7,362 bases of DNA from an uncultured Collinsella sp. (lineage in GTDB: Bacteria; Actinomycetota; Coriobacteriia; Coriobacteriales; Coriobacteriaceae): positions 1-7,362 of the forward strand of contig URGF01000090.1 in the NCBI GenBank assembly GCA_900547285.1, read 5' to 3'. The notes below the pieces were generated by a model, which was not told the origin of the DNA, ran no database searches, and saw only the letters and a program-made list of their open reading frames with translations. Positions 1 through 6,314 of the stretch are shown in pieces (within the stretch, counting starts at the first letter, position 1; the number at the start of each line of letters is the position of its first letter). Made by a program: the position numbers and the translations under genes.

Positions 1-37
1 CGGGGGCTTTCGCGCGGGGTTACCGCGAAATCCCCCG
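1..37. repeat. Inverted repeat, 14-bp arms, at the left edge
   Basis: Bases 1-14 (CGGGGGCTTTCGCG) pair with 24-37 (CGCGAAATCCCCCG) with one mismatch, around a 9-base loop. No T run follows on either strand inside the window, so this is not a standard intrinsic terminator as seen here. It could be the end of a 3' hairpin belonging to a gene left of the window, or a structured leader of the gene starting at 77. The arm may extend beyond the left edge. Confidence 0.5.
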
Positions 38-76
38 GCGGTTCGCAAATCCTTTATCAAACGAAAGGACATGCAG

Positions 77-1390
77 ATGAGTTTGGGAAAGCTGACCGTC
101 AACGGTCGCCAGGACGGCTTTTTGTGCGAGGGCAAACCGTTCTTCTGGTTTGCCGATACGTGCTGGAGCGCATTTACGAGCATCGCCGAGGACGACTGGG
201 ACTACTACCTGACCCGCCGTGCCGAGCAGGGCATGAACGTGCTGCAGATCAACACGCTGCCGCAGTGGGATCGCTGCTGTCCCGATCTGGGCATTTGGCC
301 CTATGCCAGCGAGGACGGCGTGCACTTTGATTGGTCCTGCCCCAACCAGGCGTATTGGGATCGTGCCGCCGCCATGTGCCGCGTGGCCGTCGAGCACGGC
401 ATTCGTCCGGCGCTCGTGCTCATGTGGTGCAACTACGTGCCCGGTACCTGGGGTGCCAAGATCGCCGAGCGTTGCGGTGCCGAGATTATGCCGCGTGAGG
501 AGGTTCGCGCCCACGTTGCCCGCGTTGTCGAGAACCTGGGCGAGTTCGACCCTGTCTACGTGGTGACGGGTGATACCGATTTTGCCGGCGACGAGGCGAT
601 TGCCTATTACGAGGACGCGCTCGACGAGGTCGTCAAGCGTGCGCCCGAGGCGCTGCGCACCATGCATATCAACCGCGGCAATCGCACCATTCCGGCGCAG
701 TATCTGGACCGTCTTGACTTTTACATGTTCCAACCCGGCCACAACTACGAGGGCCAGCCCGAGGCTTGGCGCTTGCCGCAGGACTTTATCGCCAACTATC
801 CCAAAAAGCCGATGGTCAACTCCGAGCCTTGCTACGAGCAGATGGGCGCGTCGCGCAACGTGTACTGGCGTTTTACCGCGCAGGATTGCCGCGCGAGCGT
901 ATGGTCGTCGATTCTTGCCGGTGCCAGTGCCGGCGTGACCTATGGCGCACACGGCGTGTGGAACTGGCAGACATCGCGCAGCCAGGGTTCGGTCCTGGGC
1001 GAGGGCTTTGACATGCCGTTCCGCTGGCAAGAGTGCCTGCAGTTTGCGGGCGTGTGGGACTTTGGCGCGATCGAGCATGTGCTTGCCGGCCTGGGTGCCA
1101 CGGCTGCCGACGACGCGCTTGCCGTGGTACCGGCGCAGGAGCTTCTCGACGACGCGCGCGAGGCCATTCGCGTGGCGCGCGTTGGCGATCGCGTCGTCAC
1201 GTACCTGCCGCGCACCACGGCGCTTACGTTTAAGCTCGATGGCGCGCGTGGCTGGACGGCGACGGTCCTCGACATGGAGGACAAGCGCATCGCAAAACTG
1301 CCCGTCCGTGACAACGGTGACGGCACCGTGCGCGTGGCGCAGCATCCCTTTGAGCACGACGCGCTGGTGATCCTGGCCCCCGGGCGCTAA
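77..1390 (+). CDS. DUF4038 / apiosidase-like glycoside hydrolase, cytoplasmic
   Basis: A protein of 437 residues resembling the DUF4038 (apiosidase-like, GH140-related) family, in which a TIM-barrel catalytic domain is followed by a small beta-sandwich (the 'putative collagen-binding' domain). The N-terminal signature is clear: NGRQDGFLCEGKPFFWFADT, then a YLTRRAEQGMNVLQI segment, the usual 'DT-W, R--GFN-iQ' pattern. The barrel covers roughly residues 5-325 and the C-terminal domain roughly 345-437 (GDRVVTYLP onward). Plausible catalytic acids are Asp166/Asp168 in VVTGDTD and Glu250 in MVNSEPCYE, by position on the barrel; this is inference. There is no signal peptide, so it probably acts on imported oligosaccharides or glycosides; the substrate cannot be told. 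The start at 77 is preferred over the in-frame ATG at 71 because AAAGGA at 64-69 lies 7 bases before 77 but only 1 base before 71. No transporter or second carbohydrate gene is visible beside it. Confidence 0.85.
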   Translation: MSLGKLTVNGRQDGFLCEGKPFFWFADTCWSAFTSIAEDDWDYYLTRRAEQGMNVLQINTLPQWDRCCPDLGIWPYASEDGVHFDWSCPNQAYWDRAAAMCRVAVEHGIRPALVLMWCNYVPGTWGAKIAERCGAEIMPREEVRAHVARVVENLGEFDPVYVVTGDTDFAGDEAIAYYEDALDEVVKRAPEALRTMHINRGNRTIPAQYLDRLDFYMFQPGHNYEGQPEAWRLPQDFIANYPKKPMVNSEPCYEQMGASRNVYWRFTAQDCRASVWSSILAGASAGVTYGAHGVWNWQTSRSQGSVLGEGFDMPFRWQECLQFAGVWDFGAIEHVLAGLGATAADDALAVVPAQELLDDAREAIRVARVGDRVVTYLPRTTALTFKLDGARGWTATVLDMEDKRIAKLPVRDNGDGTVRVAQHPFEHDALVILAPGR

Positions 1391-1412
1391 CGGCTCTTCT
1401 CCAGCATTTACT

Positions 1413-1439
1413 ACTCATTGGGGACAGACTTAAATGAGT
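1413..1439 (+). repeat. REP-like hairpin unit A (GGGGACA loop)
   Basis: ACTCATT at 1413-1419 pairs perfectly with AATGAGT at 1433-1439, with the loop GGGGACAGACTTA between them. A near-identical unit in the same orientation lies at 1545-1573. Short palindromes of this kind, with a conserved GGGGACA core, resemble REP sequences mobilised by REP-associated tyrosine transposases (RAYT, IS200/IS605-like). That link is inference, since no transposase gene is in the window. Confidence 0.65.
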
Positions 1440-1461
1440 GCCCAATGACTACCCGCAGAAT

Positions 1462-1525
1462 GAGAGTGGATAATCTTCCGTTTTTGGCCTTCATACAGGC
1501 TCAAAGTGGGAGATTATCCACTCTC
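1462..1525. repeat. Long inverted repeat, 18-bp arms, between the two REP-like units
   Basis: Arms 1462-1479 (GAGAGTGGATAATCTTCC) and 1508-1525 (GGGAGATTATCCACTCTC) pair over 18 positions with one G-U wobble. The interior continues to pair imperfectly: TTTTGGCCT with AGGCTCAAA, 8 of 9 positions counting a wobble. Outside the arms, AGTGCCCAAT (1437-1446) matches ATTGGCACT (1534-1542) with one bulged base, so the imperfect dyad spans about 106 bases. Confidence 0.75.
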
Positions 1526-1544
1526 GTCATTTGATTGGCACTTG

Positions 1545-1573
1545 CACTCATTGGGGACGTACTTAAATGAGTG
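1545..1573 (+). repeat. REP-like hairpin unit B (GGGGACG loop)
   Basis: CACTCATT at 1545-1552 pairs with AATGAGTG at 1566-1573 around the loop GGGGACGTACTTA. It differs from unit A only at two adjacent loop bases (AG to GT) over the shared core, and has the same orientation. It is followed within five bases by a further TTGGGGACA (1578-1586) that has no obvious matching stem. Confidence 0.65.
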
Positions 1574-1598
1574 GCAGTTGGGGACACTTTTTGGCGAG

Positions 1599-1667
1599 CC
1601 AGCAGTCCACGGCGTGCCCCCTTCTGGGACGTGCGGCTCAAAATCGGTGCACGACGTGGACTGCTGG
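1599..1667. repeat. Second long inverted repeat, 19-bp arms
   Basis: Arms 1599-1617 (CCAGCAGTCCACGGCGTGC) and 1649-1667 (GCACGACGTGGACTGCTGG) are complementary except for one position, with a 31-base interior. It is unrelated in sequence to the dyad at 1462-1525. It sits about 95 bases before the start of the regulator gene and has no T run after it. It may be a non-autonomous mobile element end pair, a transcript terminator without a U tract, or a regulatory structure; the sequence does not decide. Confidence 0.7.
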
Positions 1668-1695
1668 GGTTAAATTCGCAGCATTTCGAGCCCGG

Positions 1696-1727
1696 TTTCG
1701 ATATTGAGACTGGCTCTTTATTACAAT
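1696..1727 (+). promoter_or_regulatory. Weak candidate promoter of the LuxR-type gene
   Basis: TTTCGA at 1696-1701, a 17-base spacer and TATTAC at 1719-1724 give a poor sigma70-type match; TACAAT at 1722-1727 is a better -10 but lacks a well-spaced -35. Either would place the transcript start 25-35 bases before the ATG at 1762, with the G run inside a short leader. Confidence 0.3.
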
Positions 1728-1747
1728 GGTTTTACAGCCATTTGAGC

Positions 1748-1756
1748 GGGGGGGGG
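1748..1756 (+). promoter_or_regulatory. Nine-G run acting as ribosome-binding site of the LuxR-type gene
   Basis: Nine consecutive G (1748-1756) end five bases before the ATG at 1762. It is the only purine-rich stretch at Shine-Dalgarno distance and can pair with the CCUCC core of 16S rRNA using G-C and G-U pairs. A homopolymer this long is prone to slipped-strand length change, which would alter the strength and spacing of the site. Confidence 0.6.
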
Positions 1757-1761
1757 TATTC

Positions 1762-3306
1762 ATGAGAGGTATGGGAGACGCAGCCGCATACGTGCGTCGG
1801 GGCATGAGGGAGATAATATGCCTGGCACTGTTCTATTATACGTTTTTGGCTGGCGAGCGCCTTTTTGACGTGCGCGTGTCCGAGTTTGTGCTGCCGGACC
1901 AGGTTGTTATCTACGAGAGCCTCATTGTCGGTGCGGGCGTGATCGGCTTTTTTGTGCGCCCCATTCTGTACTATCGCCGCCCCCGTGCTATCGATATGAC
2001 GAGTGACATCGCGGGTGTGCTGCTGGCATCGGCGCTGCTGCTGTTGATTATGGCAGCTCAGTTTGAGATGGTAATTGCCGGCGGTCTGATAGCATGCTGC
2101 ACGCTGGGCTATTGCGGATCGACCGCCCACGCCAACTTTGCGCGACGCTTTGCGCGGACGCCGTATTTGGCGCGCGCGACGGCGCTTTCGTATGCCCTGG
2201 GCGTGCTGGTGCAGGTACTCAACCATATGGTGATGCCAGCGGGGGTTCCGCAGCTGCTGGTTTTTGTTGTCTGCGCAATCGCGCTGGTGGTGCTGCTCCA
2301 CGACGCTCGTCGTGCCAAGCTGCGCGGCGAAGCTGGGTTTGGGCATGCGCCCGATATCTCCGAGCTTTCGGTGGATGCGTCGGAGTTTGGCGCCAAGTGG
2401 CAAGACGATCCCGAGTCAACGGCGGCTTTTCGGCGCGCCGTGGTGCGTCTGACGGTCGCAATCGCCTGCCTTACCGGTGTGTTTGCCGCCCTCAATGCAG
2501 GGCTCACGACCTCGCACGCCGCCGGGGCCATCGACTTGGGCGATTGGCCGCGCTTGCTGATGGGCGTGAGCGCTCTGGTCGCCGGCGCCCTATTTGACCT
2601 GCACGATCGTTCGTATATGAACATCACCATGACTTGCACTGCCATGTTGTCCGCGCTTTCGTTCTTTGTCTTGCTCGTCGACGGCAATGGCGGCAATGCG
2701 CTTGCGGCCATTGCGATTTTCTATCTGGGTTCGGGCTTCTTCGTGGTGTTTTTCACGACGAAATTTGCTGCCATTTCGGTTTATGCGCACTGGTCGTATC
2801 TGTGGCCGTGCATGGGCCGTGTCATCAACAACGTTTGCGCGATGTTCGTGACGGCGCCGGCGGTGGCGATTGTTTCGAGCCAGAACGTGCTGCTGGCGGT
2901 GAGTGCGGTGCTCGTGCTGTTTGTGGGCATTGCGATTTCGCTGCTGGGGCAGTCTGGGCAGCGGGCCGATGACGCTGCAGCGCCCGGCGACCTGACGCTT
3001 GCTGCCGACGATCGTGGCGCGGGATTCGTGTCCGCTCAGAGCGAGCCCGCTGCTGTAGAGGTGCCGGAGCTCACGCTCGGCGAGCGACTCGATGCCTTCG
3101 TCGCTGCCTTTGAGCTTACGCAGCGCGAGCGCGATGTTTTGGAGGCCTTGGTCGCATCGAACGAGAGCGTTCAGGATATCGCTGCAACGCTCTTCCTTTC
3201 GCGCTCCACGCTCTACCGTCATATCGCCTCGATCAACAAAAAGACCGGCGCCGCCTCGCGCGTGGCCCTCATCAACTTCTTCTGGTCCTGGTCGCCCCAA
3301 GACTAG
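1762..3306 (+). CDS. LuxR-family regulator with about 12 transmembrane segments
   Basis: A protein of 514 residues with two parts. Residues about 15-410 are a hydrophobic, transporter-like domain with roughly twelve membrane segments (for example CLALFYYTFLAGERLF, IAGVLLASALLLLIMAA, ALAAIAIFYLGSGFFVVFF and NVLLAVSAVLVLFVGIAI), broken by a polar loop after segment six (ARRAKLRGEAGFGHAPDISE). After a charged, alanine-rich linker, residues about 451-514 are a LuxR-type helix-turn-helix: ELTQRERDVLEAL, then QDIAATLFLS and the recognition helix SRSTLYRHIASINKKTG. This architecture, a membrane sensor joined directly to a DNA-binding domain, is frequent in Coriobacteriia such as Eggerthella and Collinsella; the ligand is usually unknown. 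No receiver domain or kinase partner is present. The start at 1762 is chosen for the G-run ribosome-binding site; an in-frame ATG at 1726 would add 12 residues but has no Shine-Dalgarno. Its target genes cannot be read from the sequence. Confidence 0.88.
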   Translation: MRGMGDAAAYVRRGMREIICLALFYYTFLAGERLFDVRVSEFVLPDQVVIYESLIVGAGVIGFFVRPILYYRRPRAIDMTSDIAGVLLASALLLLIMAAQFEMVIAGGLIACCTLGYCGSTAHANFARRFARTPYLARATALSYALGVLVQVLNHMVMPAGVPQLLVFVVCAIALVVLLHDARRAKLRGEAGFGHAPDISELSVDASEFGAKWQDDPESTAAFRRAVVRLTVAIACLTGVFAALNAGLTTSHAAGAIDLGDWPRLLMGVSALVAGALFDLHDRSYMNITMTCTAMLSALSFFVLLVDGNGGNALAAIAIFYLGSGFFVVFFTTKFAAISVYAHWSYLWPCMGRVINNVCAMFVTAPAVAIVSSQNVLLAVSAVLVLFVGIAISLLGQSGQRADDAAAPGDLTLAADDRGAGFVSAQSEPAAVEVPELTLGERLDAFVAAFELTQRERDVLEALVASNESVQDIAATLFLSRSTLYRHIASINKKTGAASRVALINFFWSWSPQD

Positions 3307-3329
3307 CTCATTTGGGACGGGGCTTTTTT
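3294..3329 (+). terminator. Intrinsic terminator of the LuxR-type gene
   Basis: GCCCC at 3294-3298, overlapping the last codons, can pair with GGGGC at 3319-3323, and CCCAA (3296-3300) with TTGGG (3312-3316) is an alternative inner pairing. Six T follow directly at 3324-3329. The T run after a GC-rich arm is typical of a terminator; the exact fold is uncertain because the pairings compete. Confidence 0.55.
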
Positions 3330-3336
3330 AGCTGTT

Positions 3337-3378
3337 TTGGGCCGCAGCGACCAGCAGGGGCGGGTCGCTGCGGCCCAA
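3337..3378. repeat. Perfect 16-bp dyad in the convergent spacer
   Basis: Bases 3337-3352 (TTGGGCCGCAGCGACC) pair perfectly with 3363-3378 (GGTCGCTGCGGCCCAA) around a 10-base loop. It lies between the ends of the converging regulator (+) and ATPase (-) genes. Such a stable hairpin probably stops or protects transcripts, but a T run follows on neither strand, so it is not a canonical intrinsic terminator for the ATPase transcript. Confidence 0.7.
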
Positions 3379-3405
3379 GTATTCTTGGTGATGGCACTGG
3401 TGGCG

Positions 3406-6174
3406 CTACAGCAGTTCGCCGTGGCGGGCGATGTAGCGGCGCTTGGCCAGTTGGGTGAGCGCGATATAGGCGGAAACGATGCCGATGAGCAGCGCGAAAA
3501 AGCTCGCTGGTAGCGTCATGAGGCCGAGTGCATCGGCGATGGGGCTTGCCGGCAGCCAAGTGACGAGCGCCAGGCCCAGCACGGTGAGAACGCACAGCGC
3601 GGGCGCGGCATGGTCGCGCGGGCTCGGCAGGCGCGGGGAGCGCAGCATGTGGACCACGAGCGTCTGCGACCACATGGACTCGACAAACCAACCGCTCTGG
3701 AAGAGCGCCGTAAAGGCCGCCATGCCTGCGACGTCGCCTATAGCGGCAAGCTCTGCCCAGCTTGCGCCCACGGCGGCGGGGCACACCACAAAGAAGAGCG
3801 CGGCGAAAGTCACGATATCAAACAGTGAGCTCACGGGACCCAACTCGAGCATAAAGCCCTTAATGGACGCGGCATCCCAGGCGCGCGGACGGGCAGTCCA
3901 GGCGTCATCGACGGTGTCCCACGGCAGCGCGATGCACACGATCTCGTAGACCAGCGACAGCAGCACCAACTGCAGAGCGCTCATGGGCAAGAATGGCAAG
4001 AACAGGCTCGCGACGGTCACGGATAGCACGTTGCCAAAGTTGGAGCTCACCGTGGTCTTGAGGTACTTGAGCAGGTTGCCGTAGGTGCGGCGGCCTTCGA
4101 TGATGCCGCGCTCGAGCACGCCCAGGTCTTTCTGGAGCAAGATGATGTCGGCGGATTCCTTGGCGATGTCGACGGCCGAATCGACCGAGATGCCGCAGTC
4201 GCTCGCACGCATGGCGGCGGCGTCGTTGATGCCGTCGCCCATAAAGCCCACAGTGTGGTCGAGCAGCTCGCGCATGACGCGCACCAGGCGCGCCTTCTGC
4301 AGTGGTGAGAGCTTGGCGAAGAGGTGGGTGTGCTCGGCGCGCTCGGCAAGCTCGGCATCGTCGAGCGCATCGATCTCGGAGCCCAGCAAGACGTTGCTCG
4401 CGTCGATACCGATCTGCTCGCAGATGGTGGCGGCGACACGGTCGTTATCGCCGGTCAGGACCTTAACGGCGACGCCCTTGGCCTCGAGGGTGGCGACGGC
4501 GCCCGTGGCACTTGCTTTGGGCGGATCGAGGAAGGCCAAAAAGCCCATCAGCACCATGTCGCACTCGTCGGCGATGCCAAATTCGCCCACGCAGCGCGGA
4601 TTGGTCTTCTGCGCCACGGCAATCACGCGCAGGCCCTCGGCGTTGAGCCCGGCGACCTGCTTGCGAATCTGGGCGAGCTTATCTTCGGTGAACGGCTGGG
4701 CGGCGCCGTCGACCTCGACAAAGGAGCAGATCTCGAGCATTTCCTCGGCAGCCCCCTTGGTGACCATCTGGGTTTTGCCCTGGGCGTCGGCGACAACTAC
4801 GCTCAGGCGACGGCGCGAGAAATCGAAGGGCACCTCGTCGATCTTGGTATAGCGGTCGCGCAGGCTCTGGCCCAGCATGGAATCGGGCACGACGGTCGAG
4901 GGCGTCACATCGGCACGGTCGATGACGGCCAGGTCGATAAGGTTTTTGAGGCCGGTCTGGAAGAAGCTGTTCAAAAACGCATGGCGCAGCACGCGCGCAT
5001 CCTCGTTGCCGTCGGTGTTGAGGTAGCGCTCGAGCACGATGCGGTCTTCGGTGAGGGTGCCGGTCTTGTCGCAGCACAGGACGTCCATCGCGCCGAGGTT
5101 TTGGATCGCCGGCAGCTCCTTGACGATAACCTGGCGGCGGGCGAGGTCCTTGGCGCCCTGCGACAGGCTCGTGGTCACGATGACGGGAAGCATCTGCGGC
5201 GTGATGCCCACGGCCACGCTCGTGGCGAACAACAGCGCATCGATGACGTTGCCCTTGGTGGCGGCGTTGATGGCAAAGACCGCCGGCGCCATAACGAGCA
5301 TGAGGCGCACGAGCAGCATGGAGACGCTCGAGACGCCGCGGTCAAACGCGCTCTTCTCGCCGCGCCCGTTGAGCATCTTGGCGATGCCGCCCAGGTAGGT
5401 GTCCGAGCCGGTGGCAACGACAAGCGCCATGGCGGTGCCGTTTTGCACGGAGGTGCCGGTAAAGACGATGTTCTTGCAGGCAGAGAGTGGTAGCGCGGAG
5501 CCGTCGGCACCCTCGACGACGGTGATGGCAGCGGTCTTCTCGACGGCCTCGCTCTCGCCGGTGAGTGCGGACTCGATCACAAACAGGTCGCGCGCGGTGA
5601 TGATGCGGGCATCTGCCGGCACCATGTCGCCGGCAGAGAGGCGGATTACATCGCCGGGGACGAGCTCGTCGAAGGGGATCTCGACGCGCTCGCCGTCGCG
5701 CAGGGCACAGCAGGTGTTGGAGACCAGGTCCTTAAGGGCCTCGGCCGCATTGTCGCTGCGGGCTTCCTGGATAAACTTCATGCCACCCGATACCAGCAGC
5801 ATGGTGTCGATGACGATGACCGTGGAGGGGTCGCGCTGCGGCTCGGGCACGGCGAGCACGTCGATGTAGAGTGAGACCAGCGCGAGCGCGGCGAGGATGC
5901 CGGCGAAGGGGTCGACAAAGGCGTCGGCGATACGGCGGGCGAGCGTTTTGGTCGGTGCCTCGATGGTGTTGGGGCCGGAGGCGTCCAGACGCTCGGTTGC
6001 CTGCTTGGCGGTGAGGCCGTTTGCCGTGGCATCGAGCAGAACGAGGGCGTCCTCGGCACTATGGGTGGCGGCGAATATGGTGTTCTTGGCAAGGCCGGTG
6101 TGAGCGGCGGGGCGCGCCGTGCGGCGGCGCTTGGAGATGGCTTCGAGTACCGTGGCGGTTTTGAGCATCAGCAT
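3406..6174 (-). CDS. mgtA: P-type ATPase, MgtA/MgtB-like (putative Mg2+ importer)
   Basis: A protein of 922 residues that matches the P3B magnesium-translocating ATPases end to end. Visible motifs: TGES (205-208, actuator domain), DKTGT (369-373, phosphorylated Asp369), KGA (473-475, nucleotide binding), DPPK (550-553), LTGDN (573-577) and MGDGIND (645-651). The family-typical stretches SSNFGNV--V-VAS-FLPFLPM (TM5 region) and LFQSGWFVESMWSQTLVVHM (late TM region) are both present, so the fold and class are secure. In this family ATP hydrolysis drives Mg2+ uptake through the cytoplasmic membrane. Several ion-site residues differ: Gln327 where MgtA has Glu in TPEMLP of TM4, Ser740 and Glu744 where MgtA has Asn and Asp in the TM6 segment, and GDGINDAAA instead of GDGINDAPA. 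The start at 6174 has AAGGAGGA at 6186-6179; ATG at 6168 (residue 3) is a close alternative. It converges with the regulator gene and diverges from pyrE. Confidence 0.9.
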   Translation of the reverse strand: MLMLKTATVLEAISKRRRTARPAAHTGLAKNTIFAATHSAEDALVLLDATANGLTAKQATERLDASGPNTIEAPTKTLARRIADAFVDPFAGILAALALVSLYIDVLAVPEPQRDPSTVIVIDTMLLVSGGMKFIQEARSDNAAEALKDLVSNTCCALRDGERVEIPFDELVPGDVIRLSAGDMVPADARIITARDLFVIESALTGESEAVEKTAAITVVEGADGSALPLSACKNIVFTGTSVQNGTAMALVVATGSDTYLGGIAKMLNGRGEKSAFDRGVSSVSMLLVRLMLVMAPAVFAINAATKGNVIDALLFATSVAVGITPQMLPVIVTTSLSQGAKDLARRQVIVKELPAIQNLGAMDVLCCDKTGTLTEDRIVLERYLNTDGNEDARVLRHAFLNSFFQTGLKNLIDLAVIDRADVTPSTVVPDSMLGQSLRDRYTKIDEVPFDFSRRRLSVVVADAQGKTQMVTKGAAEEMLEICSFVEVDGAAQPFTEDKLAQIRKQVAGLNAEGLRVIAVAQKTNPRCVGEFGIADECDMVLMGFLAFLDPPKASATGAVATLEAKGVAVKVLTGDNDRVAATICEQIGIDASNVLLGSEIDALDDAELAERAEHTHLFAKLSPLQKARLVRVMRELLDHTVGFMGDGINDAAAMRASDCGISVDSAVDIAKESADIILLQKDLGVLERGIIEGRRTYGNLLKYLKTTVSSNFGNVLSVTVASLFLPFLPMSALQLVLLSLVYEIVCIALPWDTVDDAWTARPRAWDAASIKGFMLELGPVSSLFDIVTFAALFFVVCPAAVGASWAELAAIGDVAGMAAFTALFQSGWFVESMWSQTLVVHMLRSPRLPSPRDHAAPALCVLTVLGLALVTWLPASPIADALGLMTLPASFFALLIGIVSAYIALTQLAKRRYIARHGELL

Positions 6175-6178
6175 AGGG

Positions 6179-6186
6179 TCCTCCTT
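6179..6186 (-). promoter_or_regulatory. Ribosome-binding site of the ATPase gene
   Basis: AAGGAGGA on the minus strand. The GGAGG core lies five bases before the ATG at 6174 and eleven before the ATG at 6168, so the upstream start is slightly favoured. Confidence 0.7.
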
Positions 6187-6255
6187 GTTGAAGGGAGTTA
6201 GCGTACGTGTCGTATTTGCTTCAAAAAACCTAGATGTCGCTCACGTCATGCTTTC

Positions 6256-6294
6256 AAACCACCACGAAGGGGACAGGCACCTTTGTGGTGGTTT
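6256..6294. repeat. 15-bp hairpin with GGGGACAGGCACC at its tip, in the ATPase leader
   Basis: Bases 6256-6270 (AAACCACCACGAAGG) pair with 6280-6294 (CCTTTGTGGTGGTTT) over 15 positions with one G-U wobble, leaving a 9-base loop. GGGGACA spans the top of the 5' arm and the loop (6269-6275), the same core and orientation as the hairpins at 1413 and 1545, although the stem is unrelated. It lies in the untranslated leader of the ATPase transcript, about 80 bases before its start codon, and 20 bases past the stop of the small upstream ORF. It may be a dispersed REP-like element that has landed in the leader. Confidence 0.7.
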
Positions 6295-6314
6295 TGACGA
6301 TCGGCTGTTGGCGC

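Larger units (their letters stand above)
1391..1761. other. Non-coding hairpin-rich island between hydrolase and regulator genes
   Basis: About 370 bases without a credible gene. It holds two direct copies of a short hairpin unit with GGGGAC in the loop (1413-1439 and 1545-1573), a third copy of TTGGGGACA without a clear stem (1578-1586), a long dyad between the units (1462-1525), a second long dyad (1599-1667), and the promoter region and ribosome-binding site of the next gene. It is lower in GC than the flanking genes. No intrinsic terminator with a T run is seen after the hydrolase gene, so these structures may also end its transcript. Confidence 0.75.

Noticed and set aside
20..1357. Long minus-strand ORF (445 codons) opposite the hydrolase gene
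   Set aside because: The translation is low-complexity, rich in Arg, Ala, His and Val, with no recognisable domain. The plus-strand frame gives a clear DUF4038 protein with a ribosome-binding site, so this is an antisense shadow of GC-rich coding sequence.
1391..1761. CRISPR array
   Set aside because: Only two direct copies of the repeat unit, each self-palindromic, separated by a dyad of about 105 bases. There is no regular spacing and no cas gene.
1571..1765. Plus-strand ORF (64 codons) across the second long dyad
   Set aside because: No Shine-Dalgarno; it runs through the inverted repeat and overlaps the start of the regulator gene. The peptide resembles nothing known to me.
4324..5493. 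Plus-strand ORF (389 codons) opposite the ATPase
   Set aside because: It lies entirely within the ATPase coding region, has no ribosome-binding site or domain, and has composition typical of antisense shadow frames.
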